NCBI GenBank assembly: GCA_043813445.1
Contig: JBDRLD010000011.1
Span: 1 to 22,850, forward strand
Origin: JBDRLD01 sp043813445
GTDB lineage: Bacteria; Patescibacteriota; Patescibacteriia; JACPHY01
Direction of reading: 5' to 3'
DNA: 22,850 nt
Within the stretch, counting starts at the first letter, position 1. Every line of letters begins with the position of its first letter. The position numbers were made by a program, and so were the translations under genes. The notes under the pieces were generated by a model. The model ran no database searches and had not been told where the DNA came from. It was given only the letters and a program-made list of their open reading frames with translations. This document shows, piece by piece, positions 12,209-19,697 of this stretch.

Positions 12209-14176
12209 ATGGGCAAGGTTTTAGTCGGTTGGGTTCTGCTCGCCTTGGTGCTCATCGTCGGGCCGATCATGTTGAAGGCCACGGGCATCGTGGACATCGG
12301 TGGCATCGCGCTCGCTGCATCGCTCGGGCTCGGAGTCGTGCTCCTGGTGATGGCCGGCATCGTGATGGTGATTTCGAAGCTGTACGTGCGCACGAAGGCG
12401 TCCGAGGCGTTCGTCAGGACCGGCATGGGTGGCATGAAGGTCATCATGGACGGCGGTGCAATCGTCATCCCGGTCATCCACGAGCTCGTCACCGTGTCGC
12501 TCGAGACGCTGCGGCTGCAGGTGAAGCGTCGCGGCGCGGACGCGCTGCTCACGAAGGACAAGCTGCGCGCAGACATCGAGGCAGAGTTCTTCGTCCGCGT
12601 ACAGGCGGATGACGATTCGATCAAGAGTGCGGCGCGGTCGCTCGGCAACAAGACGGCGAACGAAGCGAACGTGAAGGCACTCATCGAGGACAAGCTCATC
12701 TCCGCGCTGCGAACGGTCGCGGCGACGAAGTCGCTCGAAGAGCTCAACAGCAAGCGCGACGAGTTCGTCCAGGAGGTCAAGGGCATCGTCGTCGACGACC
12801 TCAAGCACAACGGCTTCACGCTCGAGTCCGCCACGATCTCCACGCTGGATCAGGCAGACGCCGGCGCGCTCCGCGACGACAACGTGTTCGACGCCGAGGG
12901 CAAGCTGACGATCGCGCGGATCACGCAGGAGAAGATGACGCTGCGCAACCAGATCGAAGTACAGAACGTCCGCGAGCGCACGCAGCAGGATGTCGAAGCG
13001 CGGAAGCAGGTGCTCGCGCTCGAGCAGGATCGCGCACGCGCCGAGGCAGAGCAGCAAGCGAAGATCGAGCAGATCCAGGCCGAGCAGCAGCAGGTCGCGC
13101 GTCAGGCGCAGATTCACGCCGAGCAGGCGGTGCAGACGACCGAGCTCGAGCGCAACAAGGCCATCGAGGTGGCCACGCAGCAGACAGAGCAGGCAAAGCT
13201 CGTCGCCGAGCAGGCCAAGCAGCAGGCCATCATGGTGGCCGAGCAGGCCAAGCAGCAGGCCGCGCAGGTCGCGGCGAAGCAGCGCGAGATCGCCGTGGTT
13301 GAGCAGGAGCAGATGCGCGTCGAGGCTGAGAAGAAGCAGCTCGAGGCCGAGAAGCTCCGCGAGCTCGAGGCGCAGGGCGTGCAGACCGTCACCGTGGTCG
13401 AGACCGCGAAGCGCGCGAAGGAACAGACGATCATCGCGGCGCAGGCCGACGCAGAGCAGAAGTACGTGACCGCGGAGCGCGACGCCGACGCGAAGGCGTA
13501 CGCCGTGAAGACCGATGCCACCGCGCGTCAGGCCGCGGCCGACGCAGACGCGATGGCGAAGCGCAAGAAGGCCGAGGCCGACCGCGATGCACAGATCGCC
13601 GAGGCTGCGGGTGAGAAGGCGAAGTCCATGGTGCCGGTGCAGGTGAACGCCGAGCAGGTGACCGTGGATCGCAGCCGCGCCATGATCGACGTGGACGTGA
13701 GCGCACGCAACGTCGAGATCGATCGTGACCGCGTCGAGACGGTGCTGAAGCCCGAGCTGGAGGCGCGCGAGCAAAGCGGCCGTGTCGCCCAGGAGTTCGA
13801 GCTCGCGAAGCTGAGGGTCGACGCCGAGGCGCGCGTCGGCATCGAGATGGCGCACGCCGTGGCGAGCTTCGGTCAGAAGTTCGAGACCACGCTCTACGGC
13901 ACACCGGACCAGATGGCGCAGGTCGCCAGCGGGCTCGTGTCCGGCATGTCCGGCGCCGCCTTCGCTGAGGGACTATTCGGCAAGAACGGCAACGGCCACG
14001 CGAAGGTGGGGATCGAGCAGGTGGTCGGTGCGCTCGGCGCGATCGGCCAGAAGCTTGGCATCGACCCGTTGAAGCTCCTCGCAGCCGAGCCCAAGGGCGA
14101 GAACGGAGAGACGGACGCAACCGCGAAGGCCAAGAAGAAGGTCATCGAGGCGCCGAAGCCGCCCGCGCAGGCGTAA
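12209..14176 (+). CDS. flotillin / SPFH-domain protein (YqiK-like)
   Basis: The product has 656 residues. Two membrane segments (about 5-25 and 30-55) precede an SPFH domain (about 57-235, with GGAIVIPVIHELVTVSLETLRL and the VKALIEDKLISALRTVAATKSLEEL helix). A long Glu/Ala/Gln coiled coil follows (about 250-470, many AEQ and AEQAKQQA units), then a C-terminal flotillin region and a Pro/Ala/Lys tail. Two N-terminal membrane segments and the adjacent NfeD/YqiJ-like gene fit the E. coli yqiJ-yqiK arrangement. Flotillins oligomerise into membrane scaffolds. The ATG at 12209 is preceded by GGCGGAGGAAG; an in-frame TTG at 12140 adds 23 mostly Arg/Lys residues and is not preferred. Codons are strongly GC-rich, even for this window. 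The stop is TAA, followed by a strong terminator. Confidence 0.9.
   Translation: MGKVLVGWVLLALVLIVGPIMLKATGIVDIGGIALAASLGLGVVLLVMAGIVMVISKLYVRTKASEAFVRTGMGGMKVIMDGGAIVIPVIHELVTVSLETLRLQVKRRGADALLTKDKLRADIEAEFFVRVQADDDSIKSAARSLGNKTANEANVKALIEDKLISALRTVAATKSLEELNSKRDEFVQEVKGIVVDDLKHNGFTLESATISTLDQADAGALRDDNVFDAEGKLTIARITQEKMTLRNQIEVQNVRERTQQDVEARKQVLALEQDRARAEAEQQAKIEQIQAEQQQVARQAQIHAEQAVQTTELERNKAIEVATQQTEQAKLVAEQAKQQAIMVAEQAKQQAAQVAAKQREIAVVEQEQMRVEAEKKQLEAEKLRELEAQGVQTVTVVETAKRAKEQTIIAAQADAEQKYVTAERDADAKAYAVKTDATARQAAADADAMAKRKKAEADRDAQIAEAAGEKAKSMVPVQVNAEQVTVDRSRAMIDVDVSARNVEIDRDRVETVLKPELEAREQSGRVAQEFELAKLRVDAEARVGIEMAHAVASFGQKFETTLYGTPDQMAQVASGLVSGMSGAAFAEGLFGKNGNGHAKVGIEQVVGALGAIGQKLGIDPLKLLAAEPKGENGETDATAKAKKKVIEAPKPPAQA
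13205..13261 (+). repeat. 24-nt direct repeat in the flotillin coiled coil
   Basis: Positions 13205-13228 and 13238-13261 are identical and 33 nt apart, both encoding AEQAKQQA. This is eleven residues, three heptad-like turns, and consistent with coiled-coil expansion by duplication. Confidence 0.8.
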
Positions 14177-14206
14177 CGCTGCCGAGTAACGTGTGAGAGT
14201 ATAAGG

Positions 14207-14247
14207 CCCCCTATTGGATAGGTTTTACCATCCAGTAGGGGGTTTTT
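14207..14247 (+). terminator. rho-independent terminator of the NfeD-flotillin operon
   Basis: CCCCCTA (14207-14213) with TAGGGGG (14236-14242), plus inner TGGAT/ATCCA pairing, is followed by TTTTT. Confidence 0.92.
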
Positions 14248-14250
14248 CCT

Positions 14251-14279
14251 TTGACAAAATCTTCCGAACGTTCTACAAT
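14251..14279 (+). promoter_or_regulatory. promoter of the carbonic-anhydrase-like gene
   Basis: TTGACA (14251-14256) and TACAAT (14274-14279) are exactly 17 nt apart, the best promoter in the window. The spacer ends with the palindrome GAACGTTC (14266-14273), a possible operator. Confidence 0.85.
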
Positions 14280-14325
14280 GTCATTGGTACATTTGGAAAC
14301 GTCACTGCATTAGGAGGAGGAATTA

Positions 14326-15099
14326 GTGACAAATCCACCAAAGAAGCAGGCGCGTCGTGATACGAATCCGATGCGTGAATTGTGGCCAACCAAAACGCGC
14401 GACAGGCCTCCTGAGCGCCGGGCACCCGCGATCGCAGCGAAACAGCAGGTACGCGAGGCAGGCGAGAAGCCTGTCAGAAGCATCCCACTGCGCCGGGCGG
14501 TTCAGGATCTCGAACGTGTTGGAATTCTCCACAAAGGTGAGACTGATTACGATCCAGCCAGCTGCGTTGGTGATGCTCATGGAGATCGGACCCCAATCAG
14601 GCCATCGAAGACCGGAGATACAATACTTGATGGCATGCGTGTCGTTGCGACGTGTCGGCGACCATACTCGGTTACGCCGTCGAAGACCATCGTGGTCACG
14701 TGCAGTGAAGGGCAGTATTCGGTCGAGGAGGACGAGGTGCTCGTCGAGCTCGGTATACACGAATCGCCAGATCGACTAGTGATTCCCGGTGGGCCTGGAA
14801 TGCTCCACGTCTGGAGCTCGTCCAGCTACCAAGGGCGACAGGCTGCGCTCGCGCACCTGAAGTCCCTCATCGCCCACCATCACACCGAGCGCGTCTTGCT
14901 TGTGATGCACTGCGACTGTTGGCACTACAACGCACGGTTCTCTGGACACAATGAGCGACAGCTCATGGAGCAGCAGCTCAAGGACCTTCGTGAGGTAGCG
15001 CAACAGCTCCACATAGAGCATTCCGCGGTGCGATTCGACTGCTACATCGCGCATCCGATTGATGGCCACGTCGCCATGGTCGAGGTGGTTGCGAAGTAG
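14326..15099 (+). CDS. beta-carbonic-anhydrase-like protein
   Basis: The product has 257 residues. A disordered, Arg/Pro-rich N-terminus (about 1-60) precedes a domain with TIVVTCSEGQYSV (Cys126) and VLLVMHCDCWHY (His195, Cys198). These correspond to the C-S-D-S-R and H-x-x-C zinc-ligand motifs of beta-carbonic anhydrases. The catalytic Asp-Arg dyad of C-x-D-x-R is replaced by Glu128 and Gln130, so ordinary CO2 hydration activity is doubtful. A divergent putative carbonic anhydrase family is the best guess; the fold assignment is inference. The GTG start follows AGGAGGAGG by a few bases. Excellent promoter, TAG stop and a downstream hairpin make it a one-gene unit. It would be cytoplasmic, as no signal peptide is seen. 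Confidence 0.65.
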   Translation: MTNPPKKQARRDTNPMRELWPTKTRDRPPERRAPAIAAKQQVREAGEKPVRSIPLRRAVQDLERVGILHKGETDYDPASCVGDAHGDRTPIRPSKTGDTILDGMRVVATCRRPYSVTPSKTIVVTCSEGQYSVEEDEVLVELGIHESPDRLVIPGGPGMLHVWSSSSYQGRQAALAHLKSLIAHHHTERVLLVMHCDCWHYNARFSGHNERQLMEQQLKDLREVAQQLHIEHSAVRFDCYIAHPIDGHVAMVEVVAK

Positions 15100-15122
15100 C
15101 GCGTTCGCGCTGAATCAGTACC

Positions 15123-15152
15123 AGACCCCCGGATCCAAGGATCCGGGGGTCT
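15123..15152 (+). terminator. 14-bp perfect hairpin after the carbonic-anhydrase-like gene
   Basis: AGACCCCCGGATCC (15123-15136) and its exact complement (15139-15152) are separated by AA. The tail is not T-rich (CACGTTCC), so termination may be weak, or the hairpin may mark an mRNA 3' end. Confidence 0.65.
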
Positions 15153-15179
15153 CACGTTCCCCAGTTTTCCATTTCGCGG

Positions 15180-15199
15180 TACACTGAGAATACGCGCGG
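15180..15199 (+). promoter_or_regulatory. promoter-proximal motif shared with the NfeD operon
   Basis: TACACTG followed by AGAATACGCGCGG lies directly before the start of the 15201 gene. The same two words, with four extra bases between them, occur at 11324-11347 in the NfeD promoter. A -35 is not obvious here. Confidence 0.4.
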
Positions 15200-15200
15200 T

Positions 15201-16109
15201 ATGCATGTAGGAGATACCTCAACAAATGGCGGGCAAATCACCGATCGCAAAATTGCGCTCGGGTTGTGGTACGTGAAGCATCATCTTCAGCTTCGTCGTG
15301 CCGGCATTGGTGCGTTGATTGCGTTATGCGTAGTGACCTGGGTGTATGTTCTCTGGGGTGTTGTGGTGGTATTTTTTCTCCAGGGCGTAACGCTGGATCG
15401 TGATCTTGCCGTGCTCGCGAGCCCGGAGAACCCGCGCGCGGCAGCTGTTCGGGCACAGCGCGCACAGGAGCTGGTTATCGAGGAGGTACGCCTCCTGCGC
15501 ATCGCAGAGGGTCGATATGATATCGCTGCGCGTGTGCGTAACCCGAATCCGCGCATCCTCGCGACGATCGCGTATGCGCTTGGCGTTGCAGGTGCGGTAG
15601 ACGAGCAAGAAGAGGCAGTTATTCTTCCAGGACGGGAGCGATGGCTTACGCGTCTGAACGTCACCTCGAACACCGATCCGCGCACCGCAACACTCGCCGT
15701 CGTTTCAACCGCATGGGAGCGTATTTCACATCGTGAAATAATTGATGTCGAGACCTTCATCTCTGACCGTTCACAAATTGATGTTAGTGACGCCAGATTT
15801 ATCAGCGCACGCGAGCTGGCACCAACAGAGCGAGCCGCACGCTCATCCGCTGACGCTACGCAGGTAAGTCGTGCAGTTTTCACGCTCGCGAATGTCGGTG
15901 GGTACGGCATCCGTGATCTCGAAGTGACCGTACTCCTCCGAACCCGCACGACAATTACCGGCGTGAACCGCGTCGTAATCCCGTCGTTGCAGGCGGACGC
16001 GGTTCGGCAAGATGCCGCGACGTGGTTCCATGCAATAGGCGCGGTGGATCGCGTCGAGGTAATTCCTTACGTGAACGTTTTTGATCCGGAATCATTCCTT
16101 GAGTTGTAG
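15201..16109 (+). CDS. membrane-anchored extracytoplasmic protein, unknown
   Basis: The product has 302 residues. A basic cytoplasmic start (about 1-36) precedes a single strong membrane segment (about 37-62, IGALIALCVVTWVYVLWGVVVVF) and a long external region. That region carries two beta-rich parts: one around VRLLRIAEGRYDIAARVRNPNPRI and one around FTLANVGGYGIRDLEVTVLLR, each resembling the small immunoglobulin-like FxLYD/CARDB-type modules. This likeness is weak and is inference. It lies 32 nt upstream of the RodA/FtsW-type gene on the same strand, so a cell-envelope role is plausible. No Shine-Dalgarno is clear and the start could be moved. The stop is TAG. Confidence 0.7.
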   Translation: MHVGDTSTNGGQITDRKIALGLWYVKHHLQLRRAGIGALIALCVVTWVYVLWGVVVVFFLQGVTLDRDLAVLASPENPRAAAVRAQRAQELVIEEVRLLRIAEGRYDIAARVRNPNPRILATIAYALGVAGAVDEQEEAVILPGRERWLTRLNVTSNTDPRTATLAVVSTAWERISHREIIDVETFISDRSQIDVSDARFISARELAPTERAARSSADATQVSRAVFTLANVGGYGIRDLEVTVLLRTRTTITGVNRVVIPSLQADAVRQDAATWFHAIGAVDRVEVIPYVNVFDPESFLEL

Positions 16110-16141
16110 ACGTTATTGTCGATGCGAGGATCGCATACATC

Positions 16142-17272
16142 ATGAAGCAGTTGCTCCAAATTTTTCGTGCAGATGGTATCCTCCTCACCGCCGTGGCGCT
16201 CACGGCGGTGTTTGGACTCGTCGGCCTCGCATCACTCGCTCTCCGCAATACTCCGGCGGATTTCTCCACGTTCACTCGGCAGTGCATAGCGATTTTGTTC
16301 GGTATTACACTCTTCGTTATCGGAGCGAAGATCGATTGGAGGGCATGGGAGCGATGGTGGCCGCTTGTGGCGATCGGTGTGGTTTTGTTGCTTGTTGGTG
16401 TGCTTGTATTCGGAGTGCGCATCCGCGGAACCAAGGGGTGGTTCCCGATCGGGCCACTTACCCTGCAACCGGTTGAGTTTGCAAAGATCGCCCTGATTCT
16501 TCTCCAGGCAGCGTATTTTCGAAGACGCGCGCGCCAGCTCGATCGCTTCAGAACAATTCTCGAAAGTGCATCCATCACCGGCGTACTCGTCGCACTTGTG
16601 CTGCTTCAGCCGGACTTTGGTTCCGCTGCACTCCTCGTAGTTACTTGGCTCGGTATGCTCCTTGTGTTTGGGTTGCAGCGGACACACCTCCTCGTGTTCG
16701 CGGTCACATTGCTCATTACTGCGGCGACAGCATGGTTCTTCGTCCTCGCACCGTATCAGCGCGATCGCGTGTTGACCGTACTCGATCCGAATCGTGACCC
16801 ACAGGGCGCAGGGTATAACCAGCGCCAGGCAGTCATTGCTATTGGCGCGGGCGGAGTGTTTGGACTTGGATTTGCACAGGGAACCCAGGCGCAGTTGCGC
16901 TTCCTGCCGGAGGCCCAGTCCGATTTTTTGCCAGCGGTGATTGGCGAGGAGTTTGGTTTCCTCGGAATTATGGCGCTTATGGCGCTTATTGTTATTATCC
17001 TCGCACGCTGCTACGCTGTCTCGAAGCGTTGCCATGACGATTTTTCCGCGTCGATTATCGTTGGCATGGGCGTAATCTTTGGGTTTCAAGCGATGTACAA
17101 CCTTGCTATGAATCTCGGGGTCGTTCCGGTCACGGGCATCCCGTTTCCATTTGTGAGTTCGGGTGGTAGTGCAATTATGGCGTTCGCTTTCGGTTTCGGC
17201 ATCATTGCGAGCATCGCACTTCGCACCCCACGAGCGGAGCGGAAAGTATACGAGCTACATGTCATCGAGTAA
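16142..17272 (+). CDS. rodA: SEDS-family peptidoglycan polymerase (RodA/FtsW)
   Basis: SEDS proteins polymerise lipid II into glycan strands together with a class B penicillin-binding protein. The 376-residue product has about ten hydrophobic segments and the family signatures GTKGWFPIGPLTLQPVEFAKIALIL, LLQPDFGSAALL, AVIAIGAGGVFGLGF...LRFLPEAQSDFLPAVIGEEFGF and TGIPFPFVSSGGSA. RodA and FtsW cannot be separated with certainty from the sequence alone; the GTKGW/QPVE and length fit RodA slightly better. The upstream membrane-anchored gene is probably co-transcribed. No penicillin-binding protein or mreBCD gene is in the window. The stop is TAA. Confidence 0.9.
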   Translation: MKQLLQIFRADGILLTAVALTAVFGLVGLASLALRNTPADFSTFTRQCIAILFGITLFVIGAKIDWRAWERWWPLVAIGVVLLLVGVLVFGVRIRGTKGWFPIGPLTLQPVEFAKIALILLQAAYFRRRARQLDRFRTILESASITGVLVALVLLQPDFGSAALLVVTWLGMLLVFGLQRTHLLVFAVTLLITAATAWFFVLAPYQRDRVLTVLDPNRDPQGAGYNQRQAVIAIGAGGVFGLGFAQGTQAQLRFLPEAQSDFLPAVIGEEFGFLGIMALMALIVIILARCYAVSKRCHDDFSASIIVGMGVIFGFQAMYNLAMNLGVVPVTGIPFPFVSSGGSAIMAFAFGFGIIASIALRTPRAERKVYELHVIE

Positions 17273-17324
17273 GTGCACTTCGGCATCGGCATAATTCATG
17301 GTATGCTGCTTATGCACAACACCT

Positions 17325-17726
17325 ATGCATTCCAGTAGACGTTCTCCACAATTCTTCCAAGAGTCGCTACGGCTGATTTCGTACTGTCCGGTGTGCGACA
17401 CGAGCTACAACCCGATGGAAGCACGCGTGATTGACGAGCGCGACGATAAGCACCTCATGCATATTCGCTGCAAGAAGTGTGCACATTCGATTCTTGCTCT
17501 GGTACTCACAAGTAGTATGGGGGTGAGCTCGATGGGTTTGCTTACCGATCTCACGTTCGATGATGTGACGAAGTTTCGGGATGCTGAGCCAATCAGCGTG
17601 GACGATGTTATTGTGTTCCATCAGCTCCTTGAGAAGAAGGAGGCGGATGTGTTTGGTCCACAACGCCGACGACAGAAGGCAAAGCCAAAAACGCAGGTAG
17701 CCGTGCAGGCGCTTGACGAAAAATAG
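17325..17726 (+). CDS. zinc-ribbon protein of unknown function
   Basis: The product has 133 residues from the ATG at 17325; an ATG at 17298 adds nine residues, including three Cys. The first half holds YCPVCDTSY and RCKKCAHSI, a C-x-x-C...C-x-x-C pair spaced about 30 residues apart, as in zinc ribbons. A hydrophobic stretch follows (ILALVLTSSMGVSSMGLLTDL), then LTFDDVTKFRDAEPISVDDVIVFHQLL and a basic tail (QRRRQKAKPK). I do not know the family; similar small zinc proteins seem conserved in Patescibacteria, but that is recollection. It lies between rodA and bL25 on the same strand. The stop is TAG. Confidence 0.75.
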   Translation: MHSSRRSPQFFQESLRLISYCPVCDTSYNPMEARVIDERDDKHLMHIRCKKCAHSILALVLTSSMGVSSMGLLTDLTFDDVTKFRDAEPISVDDVIVFHQLLEKKEADVFGPQRRRQKAKPKTQVAVQALDEK

Positions 17727-17800
17727 GTATCTCGGTACGATGGGCCCAGCAGTAATGAGGGCTCCAGTGGATGAGCAAGCGGCGTCGACAAGAGTCCTTG

Positions 17801-17826
17801 GCCCCCTGCGGGGGCTTGTTGATTTT
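17801..17826 (+). terminator. rho-independent terminator before bL25
   Basis: GCCCCC (17801-17806), loop TGC and GGGGGC (17810-17815) are followed by TTGTTGATTTT. It ends transcripts from the rodA/zinc-ribbon side; the bL25 promoter overlaps its tail. Confidence 0.75.
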
Positions 17827-17852
17827 ACAGAAAACCCTGCAAAACTTATGTT
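17824..17852 (+). promoter_or_regulatory. promoter of the bL25 gene
   Basis: TTTACA (17824-17829) and TATGTT (17847-17852) are exactly 17 nt apart. The -10 is the same hexamer as in the 7690 promoter. The ATG at 17912 lies about 50 nt after the predicted start. Confidence 0.7.
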
Positions 17853-17911
17853 TAGCGTCAACATCATGTCATGCTGACACGAAACAGTTTTTGAAGAATT
17901 CTAGCAATAGT

Positions 17912-18559
17912 ATGGCAACAATTACACTCAACGTCACCACCCGTAACGCCGGAAAGGCAAACGCGCTCCGACAAGAGGGAAAACTTCCTGCAGTGGTCTA
18001 CGGGAGGTCGACGGATGCGAAGCCGGTTGCGGTTGACGCCGCAGTATTTAAGAGCGTATTCCGTGAATCCGGGAAGACCGCTCCAATTTTGCTGACTATC
18101 GATGACGCAGATCCAGTGCGGGTGCTGGTGAAGGATATATCTCGCAATCCGGTGACGGATCGAATAATACATGTCGACTTTCATCAAGTCGCCATGGGCG
18201 AGGTTGTTCGTGCTCGTCTCCCAATTACGTTTGTTGGCGTGGCGCCGGCAGTGAAATTGACCGGCGGCGTGTTTGTCGCGCTACATAGTTATGTCGAAGT
18301 ACGGACGACAGCGGAAACATTGGTGCGCGATGTTGTTGTGGATGTTACCGTATTGAAAACGAATGAAGACGCAATTCGCGTCTCTGATCTCCCGATCCCG
18401 GAGGGCATCGAGGTGCTGATGGCTCCGGACATTATTGTTGCGAAGGTCGCGACTGTACGCCGTGCTGCGGAGGAGGATCCTGATCAAGTTGGGGCTGCGA
18501 AGAAGGAGGGCGACGCCGAGCCGGAGCAGGGGAAGGAAGAAAAGAAGGAGGAAGCGTAG
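17912..18559 (+). CDS. rplY: 50S ribosomal protein bL25 (CTC form)
   Basis: bL25 binds 5S rRNA. The 215-residue product is the long CTC/TL5-type form: the N-terminal 5S-binding domain (NAGKANALRQEGKLPAVVYGRS, VLVKDISRNPVTDRIIHVDFHQV) is followed by the C-terminal beta domain (ITFVGVAPAVKLTGGVF...SDLPIPEGIEVL). A Glu/Lys-rich tail ends in KKEEA, a common feature of CTC proteins. The ATG at 17912 matches the family start; 47 upstream in-frame codons include the terminator and promoter and are excluded. No good Shine-Dalgarno. The stop is TAG; the DUF3048 gene follows within 8 nt. Confidence 0.93.
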   Translation: MATITLNVTTRNAGKANALRQEGKLPAVVYGRSTDAKPVAVDAAVFKSVFRESGKTAPILLTIDDADPVRVLVKDISRNPVTDRIIHVDFHQVAMGEVVRARLPITFVGVAPAVKLTGGVFVALHSYVEVRTTAETLVRDVVVDVTVLKTNEDAIRVSDLPIPEGIEVLMAPDIIVAKVATVRRAAEEDPDQVGAAKKEGDAEPEQGKEEKKEEA

Positions 18560-18566
18560 TCAGAAA

Positions 18567-19694
18567 ATGATCATGTCGGAATACATACAGCGATTGCAGA
18601 AGTGCATGAGCACCGTTGTGCGCGAATGCCGTGTGCACGCTCGTGGTGCTGCTGTAATTGTTATAAGCGCTCTCGTACTCATTGTGAGTGGGGGCGCTTT
18701 GTGGTTACAGCTTCGGCCTCCGATCGGTGAGCACATTGTTGTAGATGATGGGGCTGCTGATGGCGAGGATGCAATTGTTGAAGTGACCCGGAGGAGCTGG
18801 ATTGACGGTTCGCCGCTCGCAGTAGATGCGTTCCAACCGAACGCGTTCGCGGTTGTGGTCGATAACGCGCCTGAGGCACAGCCGCAGTCCGGCATCGCGG
18901 AGGCAACGCTCGTTTTTGAATTTCCTGTTGAAGGACAGCGTACTCGGTTTATTGCGGTCTTCGATGCGGCATCGCCCGTGAGTATGGTTGGGCCAATACG
19001 ATCGGCGCGTCCGTACTTTGTTGGCCTTGCCGAGTTACTTGAGGCCCCGCTCGTGCATGTCGGCGGTAGTCCGGCATCGCTTGAATGGCTGCGCACTCGG
19101 GAGCACATCAATCAATACTTTGATCCGCCGTTCTGGAGAGGACGATCTCGACATGCGCCGTTCAATGTGTACACGGCAATTGAGGATTTAGCGGAGTTTT
19201 GGGTCGATCGACACGATATGGTTTCGCGCGATGAGGAGTGGCACCTCTGGACGTTTGCAGAAGAATCCGATGGCGAACATTCGTTCAGTGAAGATCGAAT
19301 CGCTTGTCCATATAGCCGTGTTACCAGTCGTGCAATTGCGTGGCAGTACAATGAAGAGCGAGGAGAATATTTACGTTATCAGGGCGGGCAAGTACATCGT
19401 GACCTCAATGGAACACCAATTGTCGCGACTAATATAGTACTCTTACGGGTGGACACACAAGTACTTGACCGTGAGGGGCGCCTTGCCATGCCGGTACTCG
19501 ATCCTGATCGCGGTGATGCGGAAACGAATAGTGCGCTCGTGTGCACGAGCGGACAATGTTCGGCGACAACATGGACATTGCAGGATCCACAAGATGGGCT
19601 GTTCGGACTCTCGGTCCCGCTACAGCCCGGAGTTACGTGGGTGGAGATGTTGAATGTAGATTTTTCATCTAATGAGGGGTCGGTGGTGTCGTAG
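18567..19694 (+). CDS. DUF3048 (YerB-like) membrane-anchored protein
   Basis: The product has 375 residues. One N-terminal membrane segment (about 27-48, AAVIVISALVLIVSGGALWLQL) acts as an anchor or uncleaved signal. The external domain begins with FAVVVDNAPEAQPQSGIAEATLVFEFPVEGQRTRF, then VGPIRSARPYFVGLAELLEAPLVHVGGSP, which are hallmarks of the DUF3048/YerB family; its function is not established. ATGs at 18567 and 18573 are both possible. AAGGAGG at 18545-18551 is rather far upstream. It is closely linked to bL25 before it and to the pilin-like gene after it (3-nt gap), probably one transcript. The stop is TAG. Confidence 0.85.
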   Translation: MIMSEYIQRLQKCMSTVVRECRVHARGAAVIVISALVLIVSGGALWLQLRPPIGEHIVVDDGAADGEDAIVEVTRRSWIDGSPLAVDAFQPNAFAVVVDNAPEAQPQSGIAEATLVFEFPVEGQRTRFIAVFDAASPVSMVGPIRSARPYFVGLAELLEAPLVHVGGSPASLEWLRTREHINQYFDPPFWRGRSRHAPFNVYTAIEDLAEFWVDRHDMVSRDEEWHLWTFAEESDGEHSFSEDRIACPYSRVTSRAIAWQYNEERGEYLRYQGGQVHRDLNGTPIVATNIVLLRVDTQVLDREGRLAMPVLDPDRGDAETNSALVCTSGQCSATTWTLQDPQDGLFGLSVPLQPGVTWVEMLNVDFSSNEGSVVS

Positions 19695-19697
19695 TAC

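Noticed and set aside
12221..13855. 544-codon open frame antisense to the flotillin gene
   Set aside because: It mirrors the GC-rich, Ala/Glu/Gln-coding strand and yields a Leu/Arg/His-rich low-complexity product; the flotillin frame has clear SPFH and coiled-coil signatures.
14266..14273. LexA/SOS box GAACGTTC
   Set aside because: The usual Gram-positive box needs GAAC-N4-GTTC; here the two halves touch, so it is only noted as a possible operator.
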